Positions 58,076 to 64,000 of a DNA stretch of 64,000 nucleotides are shown one piece after another (within the stretch, counting starts at the first letter, position 1; each line of letters opens with the position of its first letter). The position numbers and the translations under genes were made by a program. Below the pieces are notes generated by a model. It was not told where the DNA came from and made no database searches. It saw only the letters and a program-made list of their open reading frames with translations. The DNA comes from Sphingomonas sp. PP-CE-3G-477 (GTDB lineage: Bacteria > Pseudomonadota > Alphaproteobacteria > Sphingomonadales > Sphingomonadaceae), in the NCBI RefSeq assembly GCF_003050745.1, contig NZ_QAOF01000004.1, positions 1 through 64,000 on the forward strand, in the 5' to 3' direction.

Positions 58076-58327
58076 ATGGAAGGGCCTGGACACGAAACGC
58101 GCCAACCCACGGCCGCCGCAACGGTGACCGAGACCCGCGCCGCGCTGACGCCGACCCAGTTGAGGGTGCTTCGCGGCGTCCATTCGGGGTTGCTCAACAA
58201 GCAGATCGCCTTCGACCTCGGCATCGCCGAAGCCACGGTGAAGGTCCACATGACCGCCCTGATGCGCAAGCTCAACGTCCGCAACCGCACCCAGGCGGCG
58301 ATCCTCGCGCAATCCCTGGCAATCTGA
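58076..58327 (+). CDS. small orphan LuxR-type HTH protein
   Basis: An 83-residue protein that is almost only a LuxR/GerE DNA-binding domain: LTPTQLRVLRGVHSGLLNKQ, then DLGIAEATVKVHMTALMRKL. There is no receiver or autoinducer domain, and no remnant of one upstream in any frame. ATG 58076 was chosen because GAGGAGG lies 6 bases before it; the ATG at 58070 is too close. The domain resembles the output half of response regulators common in sphingomonads. It lies between divergent gntP and the GH55-like gene and may control either. Confidence 0.75.
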   Translation: MEGPGHETRQPTAAATVTETRAALTPTQLRVLRGVHSGLLNKQIAFDLGIAEATVKVHMTALMRKLNVRNRTQAAILAQSLAI

Positions 58328-58339
58328 TTCCCCTTTTAT

Positions 58340-58359
58340 CCTCCCCTTGCAGGGGGAGG
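58340..58359. repeat. CCTCCCC/GGGGAGG intergenic palindrome, copy 4
   Basis: CCTCCCC (58340-58346) pairs with GGGGAGG (58353-58359), 12 bases after the LuxR-type stop and preceded by TTTT. It may terminate transcription. It is the same element as at 12371 and 18812. Confidence 0.6.
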
Positions 58360-58418
58360 GTTCGACGGCGCCCCAGCTACGACCATCGTCGCAGGTGAAG
58401 CGTCCGCTCCCGAACGGT

Positions 58419-58432
58419 AGGACTGCTGTCCT
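58419..58432. promoter_or_regulatory. short dyad upstream of the GH55-like gene
   Basis: AGGAC (58419-58423) and GTCCT (58428-58432) form a perfect inverted repeat with a 4-base loop, 15 bases before the start codon. It could be an operator or a leader hairpin. Confidence 0.3.
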
Positions 58433-58447
58433 GATAATTGGAGACGG

Positions 58448-61400
58448 ATGATGGTTGCGCACTGGCTGCTCTGCGGAACGGCGCTGCTCGTCGCCGCGCC
58501 TGCGATCGCGAAGACCGTACCGGCTGCGAAGTCCGTCTCGGTCTATCTCAGCCAGCCCGACGATCCGCGTGCGATCACCGTCAAGGGCGTCGGCGACGGT
58601 CGCGCGGACGACAGCGCCGCGCTTCAGCAGGCGATCGACGCGGCGGCGGCGGGCGGTCATGGCGGCGTCGTGTTCCTGCCCTCGGGGCGCTACCGGATCA
58701 GCCGGACGATCTTCGTCCGCTCCGCCGTCCGCATCTTCGGCATCGGCCGGACCCGCCCTGAGATCGTGCTCGGCGACAATAGCGCGGGCTACGCGTCGGG
58801 TGTCGCGGCGATGGTCAGCTTCACCGGCGAGGACCAGTACCGCGTCGGCAAGGCGCCGGTCCCGCCGCGCACCAGCGTGCCCTTCGACGCCGCGATCTTC
58901 GACGCGACCTCGAGCACCTTCTATTCGGCGCTGTCGAACGTCGATTTCCGGATCGGCGAGGGCAATGCCGGTGCGGTCGCGGTGCGGTTCCGTGTCGCGC
59001 AGCATGGCTATCTCCGCCACGTCGACTTCCACATCGGCTCGGGGCTCGCCGGCGTCTATCAGGCGGGCAACGAGTTCGAGAATCTGCGCTTCTTCGGCGG
59101 CCGCTACGGCATCATGTCGGAAAAGACCTCGCCCGCGTGGCAGTTCACGCTGATCGACTCCGAATTCCAGGGCCAGCGCGATGCTGCGATCCGCGAACAC
59201 GAGGTCGACCTGACTCTCGTTAACGTCGCGATCCGCGATACGCCGGTCGGGATCGAGATCGACCGCGGCTATTCTGACTCGCTCTGGGGCAAGGACGTCC
59301 GGTTCGAGAACGTGTCGCAGGCGGGCGTGATCGTGTCGGCGGAGAACAGCGTCTTCACGCAGATCGGCTTCGACAATGCGGTGGCGTCGAACACCCCGAC
59401 CTTCGTCCGCTTCCGGGGCAGCGGCAAGACCGTGGCAGGGGCGGGGCCACGCTACCGCGTCAGCGATTTCTCCTACGGGCTGAAGCTGGCCGGGTTGGGC
59501 GCGATCGGCGAGTATGCGACCGACATCCAGATGGCGCCGCTCGCGCGCCTGCCGGCACGGCGTGCGCCGGCGATCCGCGCTATGCCGCCGGTCCGCGAAT
59601 GGGCGAACGTCCACGATCTCGGCGTGAAGGGCGACGACACGACCGACGACACCGCGGCGTTGCAGCGCGCGATCGACACCCACCGCGTGCTGTATCTCCC
59701 GGTCGGTCGCTACCGCGTCACCGACACGATCAAATTGCGCCCCGACAGCGTCCTGATTGCGCTGCACCCCAGCCTCACGCACCTCTATCTGCCCGACGAG
59801 ACACCGGCGTACATGGGTGTCGGCGGACCAAAGGCGCTGTTGCAGAGCGCGAAGGGCGGCAACGCGGTCGTCTCCGGGCTTGGCCTGTGGACCGGCGGCG
59901 TAAATCCCCGCGCGACCGCACTTCTGTGGAAGGCGGGCGAGGCGTCGATGGTCAACGACGTCAAGATCCAGGGCGGCGGCGGCACCGTGCTGACCAAGGG
60001 CAGCCCGATCGGTTTCGGCGATCCGCGCGCGCGCTTCGACGGCCAATATCCGAGCATCTGGGTCACCGACGGCGGCGGCGGCACGTTCGCGGCGATCTGG
60101 TCGCCGAACACGCTCGCCTCCGCCGGTTTCCACGTCTCGAACACCAAGACCCCCGGCCACGTCTACGAGCTGTCGGCCGAGCACCATTATCGCGCCGAGA
60201 TCGTCCTCGATACCGTCGAGAACTGGGAATTCCTGGCGCCACAGACCGAGCAGGAGGTACGCGACGGCGTCGACGCGATCTCCACCGAGATCCGCAATTC
60301 GCGCAACATCCTGTTCGCCAATTACCACGGCTACCGCGTTACGCGCTCGATCAAGCCGATGGACGCCGCGGTGAAGCTCTACAGTTCGGGCGACATCCGT
60401 TTCCGCAACGTACACGTGAACGCCGAAAGCGGGTTTGCGAGCTGCGATACCAAGGGTTGCGGCACGTATCTGCGCGCGAGCAAATTCCCGTTCGAAAACG
60501 CCATCAAGGATATGACGCGCGGGCAGGAAGTGCGCGAACTCGAGTTCGCCCGGCTCGACGTTCCGCCCGCACCCGCGACGGCGGTGCGAACCCCGATGAC
60601 GGCGCCGTTGCCGGCAACGCCCGGCGTCGAGAAACTGGCCGACGGTTTCCACTCGATCGCGGGCGGCGCGGTCGATGCGCAGGGCAAGCTGTACTTCATC
60701 GATCGCCGTTTCCAGCGGATCCACGGCTGGTCGAAGACCGAGGGCCTGTCGATCGTCTCGGAAGCACCGCTCGATGCGGTCAACCTCGCCGTCGACCGGT
60801 CGGGCGATCTCCTCGTGCTGTCGTCGGCGGGACGTGACGGCACCGTCTTCAGCATCGATCCGGCCAAGCCGACCGACGTCAAGGTCATCGCGCCGACCCC
60901 CGCCAAGCCGCGGCCCGGATCGGCAACCGTGCTTCCGGTCAACGTCTGGGCGAATGGCGAGTTCGCCGACCGGATCGATCCCGCGACGTACCAATATCCC
61001 CCGCTCGCGGATTTCTTCACCACCAAGATGGGCGAGGCCAAGCCGCAGGACTATGTCTCGCCCGACGGGTCGCTGGTGCTCCCGGCGTTTCGCGTCTGGA
61101 ACCAGGGTTCGGACGATCATCAGGGCTGGCGCTGGTCCGATACGCTCGATGCCAACGGCTTCGTCTTCGCCGCACCGGGCGAACGCATCGTCCTGACCAA
61201 CGGATCGGAGAACCGCACGTATAGCGGGCTGGTCGGTGACAACGGCAAGGTGACCGACCTCAAGATCGTCGCAGATCGCGGCGGCGAGAGCGTGGCGCGC
61301 GATGCCGCGGGCAACCTCTACGTCGCGAACGGCCAGGTGTTCGTCTACGCGGCGGACGGCACGCTCGCCCGCCGCATCGACGTGCCCGAGCGCCCGCTGC

Positions 61401-61477
61401 AACTCGTGATCGGCGGCGCCGACCACCGCACGCTCTACATCCTCACGCACCACGCCTTGTACGCGACGGGGATATGA
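58448..61477 (+). CDS. secreted GH55-like double beta-helix protein fused to an SMP-30-like propeller
   Basis: A 1009-residue protein with a signal peptide (LLCGTALLVAAPAIA). Two pectate-lyase-3/GH28-related beta-helix units are seen. The first starts near residue 45 (VKGVGDGRADDSAALQQAID, then FLPSGRYRISRTI), the second near 390 (LGVKGDDTTDDTAALQRAID, YLPVGRYRVTDTI). Tandem helices of this kind are typical of GH55 exo-beta-1,3-glucanases. From about residue 730 to the end, repeated VDAQGKLYFID, VDRSGDLLVLSS and RDAAGNLYVANG motifs form an SMP-30/gluconolactonase-like propeller. It may degrade a polysaccharide and open a lactone; no catalytic Glu could be assigned. GGAG precedes the ATG pair at 58448/58451. 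Confidence 0.78.
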   Translation: MMVAHWLLCGTALLVAAPAIAKTVPAAKSVSVYLSQPDDPRAITVKGVGDGRADDSAALQQAIDAAAAGGHGGVVFLPSGRYRISRTIFVRSAVRIFGIGRTRPEIVLGDNSAGYASGVAAMVSFTGEDQYRVGKAPVPPRTSVPFDAAIFDATSSTFYSALSNVDFRIGEGNAGAVAVRFRVAQHGYLRHVDFHIGSGLAGVYQAGNEFENLRFFGGRYGIMSEKTSPAWQFTLIDSEFQGQRDAAIREHEVDLTLVNVAIRDTPVGIEIDRGYSDSLWGKDVRFENVSQAGVIVSAENSVFTQIGFDNAVASNTPTFVRFRGSGKTVAGAGPRYRVSDFSYGLKLAGLGAIGEYATDIQMAPLARLPARRAPAIRAMPPVREWANVHDLGVKGDDTTDDTAALQRAIDTHRVLYLPVGRYRVTDTIKLRPDSVLIALHPSLTHLYLPDETPAYMGVGGPKALLQSAKGGNAVVSGLGLWTGGVNPRATALLWKAGEASMVNDVKIQGGGGTVLTKGSPIGFGDPRARFDGQYPSIWVTDGGGGTFAAIWSPNTLASAGFHVSNTKTPGHVYELSAEHHYRAEIVLDTVENWEFLAPQTEQEVRDGVDAISTEIRNSRNILFANYHGYRVTRSIKPMDAAVKLYSSGDIRFRNVHVNAESGFASCDTKGCGTYLRASKFPFENAIKDMTRGQEVRELEFARLDVPPAPATAVRTPMTAPLPATPGVEKLADGFHSIAGGAVDAQGKLYFIDRRFQRIHGWSKTEGLSIVSEAPLDAVNLAVDRSGDLLVLSSAGRDGTVFSIDPAKPTDVKVIAPTPAKPRPGSATVLPVNVWANGEFADRIDPATYQYPPLADFFTTKMGEAKPQDYVSPDGSLVLPAFRVWNQGSDDHQGWRWSDTLDANGFVFAAPGERIVLTNGSENRTYSGLVGDNGKVTDLKIVADRGGESVARDAAGNLYVANGQVFVYAADGTLARRIDVPERPLQLVIGGADHRTLYILTHHALYATGI

Positions 61478-61489
61478 GACTCGGCGCGA

Positions 61490-62311
61490 TCAGACGTTGC
61501 CGTCGCCCTGTTCGAGCACCTCGACGCTGTCGCCCACGGCGATCGTGCCGAAGCGTTCGGGCACCGCGTTCTGCCCGAACATGATGCCGCTCGCATTGGC
61601 GTGACCCATCGCGCGCAGCGTGCCGAGCGGTTCGTTGCCGTCGAGCCGCTCGCCGGTAAGCGGTTGCTGCGTGACGATGATGCACCGCGAACAAGGCCGC
61701 GCGATCCGCAACACCGTCGTCCCGATCCGTATCCGCCGCCAGCGATCCTCCGCCCAGGCCTCCGTCCCCGCGATGACGATATTGGGGCGAAACCGCGCCA
61801 TCGTCACGCCGTTCGCAAGCCGATCGTTCAGCGCGACAAGCGACGCTTCGGTGGTGACGAGCAGCGGAAAGCCATCCGCAAGGCTCACCTGTTCGCCCGG
61901 CAAGGACCAGTCCGGATGGATCGCCCGAACGCTCTCGTCATAGTGATACGCCAGCCGCACCGGACGACCGAGTGCCTTGCTCAGGAACGTATCCGCCTCG
62001 GGGTTGCCGAAGCGGACCATGACGGTATCGCGCCACACCGTCGCAGCGACGCCTGCCACGCTGTCGTCGGGGACGGCGGCTTCGCACGTTCCCAGTTCGG
62101 CATGGTGGAACAGGATGCGGCTGCCCTCTACCGTCACGCCGATACGCGCCATGTCCGGCACCTGGCGGCGCGTGATGAACCGGTCGGCGTCGTCGACCAG
62201 CATCCACCGCCGGTCGCCCGCAATACCCCGGGCTTCGAGGTCGGCATGCTCCAGCGCATGCCCACCCAGGCTCTTTACGGGATAGCGGAACAGGCTCGAC
62301 ACGATCATCAT
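61490..62311 (-). CDS. MOSC domain protein (YcbX/mARC-like)
   Basis: A 273-residue protein with the N-terminal MOSC beta-barrel (LFRYPVKSLGGHALEHADLE, GDRRWMLVD) and the MOSC domain proper (MARFRPNIVI). The conserved cysteine in ARPCSRCIIVTQ would bind the molybdenum cofactor. Relatives such as YcbX and mARC reduce N-hydroxylated compounds with a ferredoxin-type partner; no such domain is fused here. It is convergent with the GH55-like gene (12 bases apart). The start is 62311 or 62308; no strong ribosome site is visible. Confidence 0.87.
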   Translation of the reverse strand: MMIVSSLFRYPVKSLGGHALEHADLEARGIAGDRRWMLVDDADRFITRRQVPDMARIGVTVEGSRILFHHAELGTCEAAVPDDSVAGVAATVWRDTVMVRFGNPEADTFLSKALGRPVRLAYHYDESVRAIHPDWSLPGEQVSLADGFPLLVTTEASLVALNDRLANGVTMARFRPNIVIAGTEAWAEDRWRRIRIGTTVLRIARPCSRCIIVTQQPLTGERLDGNEPLGTLRAMGHANASGIMFGQNAVPERFGTIAVGDSVEVLEQGDGNV

Positions 62312-62480
62312 CGGGCGTGTCTAGCAAGGTTTCCGGCTCAGGATAGCGCAGGCTCGTGCAACGTGCCGTGTCGACCGACGTCGAGAAATGCAGCCGAGCA
62401 TGGTCGCGGCATCGGTGCGTTGCTCGATCCCGGATCGATAGGCTCACGGCTATCCACATCGTCGAGTGGCCGCCTGTTCG

Positions 62481-63122
62481 TTAGTCCAGCGCCGCGCGGA
62501 TCGCCGCTGCCGACAGGAACGGTGCGCCCGCGACCAGCACGAGGCTGACCGCGGCGAGCAGCTTGATCGCACCCGCGCCGCCGGCCGGGTCGAGCGATCC
62601 CGCGCCGAAGATCAGCAACGGCACCGCGAGCGGCAGCATCACGAGGCCCGTCACCGCGCCGCCGCCGCGAACGCCCGCAACCAGTGCGCTCGTCGCGACC
62701 GCGAGTGCGGCGAGGCCGGGCGTGCCGATCAACAGGCCGATCTCGACGCGGAGCAGCGTGTCGGCCGACAGGTTAAGCAGGCCGGCGGCGATCACCGCGG
62801 CGAGCATCAGCGGGGAGCCGAAGCTCAGCCAGTGCGCGATCGTCTTCGCCAACGCGACCAGCGCGAGCGACATCCCGCGGACGACGAACTGGTCGAACAC
62901 GCCCGCCTCCAGATCCGGACCGACGAGGCGCTCGACCGGCAACAAGGCCGCAAGCAAGGCCGCGGTCCAGATCACGCCGCCGCCGATCCGCGCAAGCAGC
63001 GCCGCGTCGGGGCCGATCGCGAACGGGAACAGTGTCGCCACCAGCAGGAAGAACGCGACCACGAGCGTCGCGCCGCCACTCGACACGCTGCGCCGCAGAT
63101 CGCGACGGATCAGCGCGATCAC
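62481..63122 (-). CDS. ccmB: heme exporter subunit CcmB
   Basis: A 213-residue inner-membrane protein with six hydrophobic segments, the usual CcmB length. Characteristic parts are MIALIRRDLRRSVSSGGATL and LEAGVFDQFVVRGMSL. With CcmA it forms the ABC transporter that drives heme transfer to CcmE in system I cytochrome c maturation. The ATG overlaps the ccmA stop (ATGA). ccmC and later ccm genes do not follow; after 169 bases comes the unrelated MOSC gene. Confidence 0.9.
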   Translation of the reverse strand: MIALIRRDLRRSVSSGGATLVVAFFLLVATLFPFAIGPDAALLARIGGGVIWTAALLAALLPVERLVGPDLEAGVFDQFVVRGMSLALVALAKTIAHWLSFGSPLMLAAVIAAGLLNLSADTLLRVEIGLLIGTPGLAALAVATSALVAGVRGGGAVTGLVMLPLAVPLLIFGAGSLDPAGGAGAIKLLAAVSLVLVAGAPFLSAAAIRAALD

Positions 63123-63691
63123 AACGCGATCTCCTGCGCGTGGAGAAGCGCCAGCGACAGATGCGTTGCGACCAGTGCGATACCCCCGGTGGCGCGGTGC
63201 TCGGCGATCAGCGTTTCCAGTCGAGCGATCGACACCGTGTCGAGCCCGTTGGCGGGTTCGTCGAGCAGCCAGACAGGCGCCCCGCTGGCGGCAACGCGCG
63301 CGATCGCCGCGCGGCGGCGTTGCCCGGTCGACAGCAGGCGGACCGGAATGTCCGCGAGCGCATTCAGATCGAGGGCGGACAGCGCTTGGGCGATCCGGGT
63401 ATCGGCGGCGGGCGCATTGTCCAACGCGGCCCAGAAACGAAGCGCCGCGATCAGCGTGCGGTCCGAGTCGAGCGCGCTCGCCTCGGTCAGCAGCGCCTTG
63501 TCCGCGTCACACGCCACGCTGCCCTCGAACGGCGCGAGCAGGCCGGCGGCGATGCGGATCAGGCTCGATTTGCCGATGCCATTGGGGCCGGTGACGATCG
63601 CCGCATCGCCCGGCCCGAGGTCGAACGACACGCCCGAGAACAGCAATCTTCCGCCCCGTACGCACGCCACGTCGCGAAACGCGAGACTCAC
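63119..63691 (-). CDS. ccmA: heme exporter ATP-binding subunit CcmA
   Basis: A 190-residue ABC ATPase. Walker A is GPNGIGKSS (Lys41), the signature LSTGQRRR and Walker B VWLLDEPANGLD are present, then the H-loop ATHLSLA. Its short length fits CcmA. It pairs with CcmB in cytochrome c maturation. It starts at a GTG that overlaps the stop of the upstream metallopeptidase gene (GTGA). Confidence 0.9.
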   Translation of the reverse strand: MSLAFRDVACVRGGRLLFSGVSFDLGPGDAAIVTGPNGIGKSSLIRIAAGLLAPFEGSVACDADKALLTEASALDSDRTLIAALRFWAALDNAPAADTRIAQALSALDLNALADIPVRLLSTGQRRRAAIARVAASGAPVWLLDEPANGLDTVSIARLETLIAEHRATGGIALVATHLSLALLHAQEIAL

Positions 63692-64000
63692 GTCGCGCTA
63701 TCCTCCAGCGCGTGCATGTCGTCATCGCTCAGCCCGAAATGATGGCCGATCTCGTGGATCGTCACGTGCGCGACGAGGTCGTCGAGGCGCACTCCGGTCT
63801 CGATCCATTCCTGCAGGATCGCGCGGCGGTACAGCACGATGCGGTCGGGCATCGGCGCGACGTCCATCGACGATTTCTCGCCGAGCGGACGGCCGTGATA
63901 CAAGCCCGACAGGTCGAGCGGGTGTTCGATGCCCAGCGCCGCCAGCGTCTCGTCGTCGGCAAACTCCTCGACCGCGAAGACGATGTCGCCGAGATGCTCC
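63688..64000 (-). CDS. zinc metallopeptidase family protein (C-terminal part)
   Basis: The frame runs off the window edge; 103 C-terminal residues are visible. The zincin motif HEIGHHFG (HExxH) lies in VTIHEIGHHFGLSDDDMHAL, preceded by LYHGRPL and DRIVLYRRAIL, matching the small bacterial metallopeptidase family (PF06262, MMP37-like). The N-terminus is beyond base 64000. The stop overlaps the ccmA start, so it is probably in the same operon, an association whose meaning is unknown. Confidence 0.85.
   Translation of the reverse strand, partial: EHLGDIVFAVEEFADDETLAALGIEHPLDLSGLYHGRPLGEKSSMDVAPMPDRIVLYRRAILQEWIETGVRLDDLVAHVTIHEIGHHFGLSDDDMHALEDSAT

Overview
The window looks like chromosomal DNA of a sphingomonad, probably Sphingomonas or a close relative. 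It is GC-rich and starts with the end of an rRNA operon in the order 23S - 5S - tRNA-fMet that is usual for Alphaproteobacteria. It carries seven TonB-dependent receptors (TBDRs) and several gene types common in Sphingomonadaceae: RspA-type ManD, SapC, TPR-sulfotransferases and TIGR01782-type receptors. I see no insertion sequence, integrase, prophage or CRISPR array.

Layout. 1-643: rRNA operon tail. 941-5658 (minus): an Oar-like receptor followed by a TPR-sulfotransferase. 5939-8557 (minus): BamA. 8784-9310: two small overlapping unknown genes. 9534-15362: two receptors. 15395-17193 (minus): a secreted phosphoinositide phospholipase C overlapping a class A acid phosphatase, probably a phosphate-scavenging pair. 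17401-23086 (minus): a second TPR-sulfotransferase, a receptor and a secreted M20 peptidase. 23195-27278: an aldo-keto reductase, MFS exporter and SDR set, divergent from a LysR regulator across a perfect dyad.

27350-44122 is a glucuronoxylan locus. On the minus strand are GH67 alpha-glucuronidase, an SGNH esterase-CE4 deacetylase fusion and GH43. Divergent on the plus strand are GH3, ManD, a hexuronate transporter, UxaC and GH35, then a TBDR. The chain is uptake by the receptor, removal of acetyl, MeGlcA and xylose/arabinose groups, transport of uronate, and glucuronate to fructuronate (UxaC). Mannonate then goes to 2-keto-3-deoxygluconate (ManD). UxuB, KdgK and KdgA are not in the window. 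A LacI-type palindrome (TGATAGCGCTATCA or variants) lies at three promoters here and at a fourth, upstream of the next receptor; no LacI-family gene is present.

44493-52385 is TBDR - SapC - cupin/JmjC protein - flavin-dependent tryptophan-halogenase homologue - gluconolactonase, with overlapping or nearly touching genes after SapC. 52526-57793 (minus) is GntP gluconate permease - FadR-type regulator - TBDR. An orphan LuxR-type HTH protein and a very large secreted protein follow; the latter joins a GH55-like double beta-helix to an SMP-30-like propeller. The window closes with a MOSC protein, ccmB, ccmA and the C-terminal part of a zinc metallopeptidase.

Most calls rest on motifs read directly in the translations. 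Transport substrates of the receptors are inferred from neighbours only.
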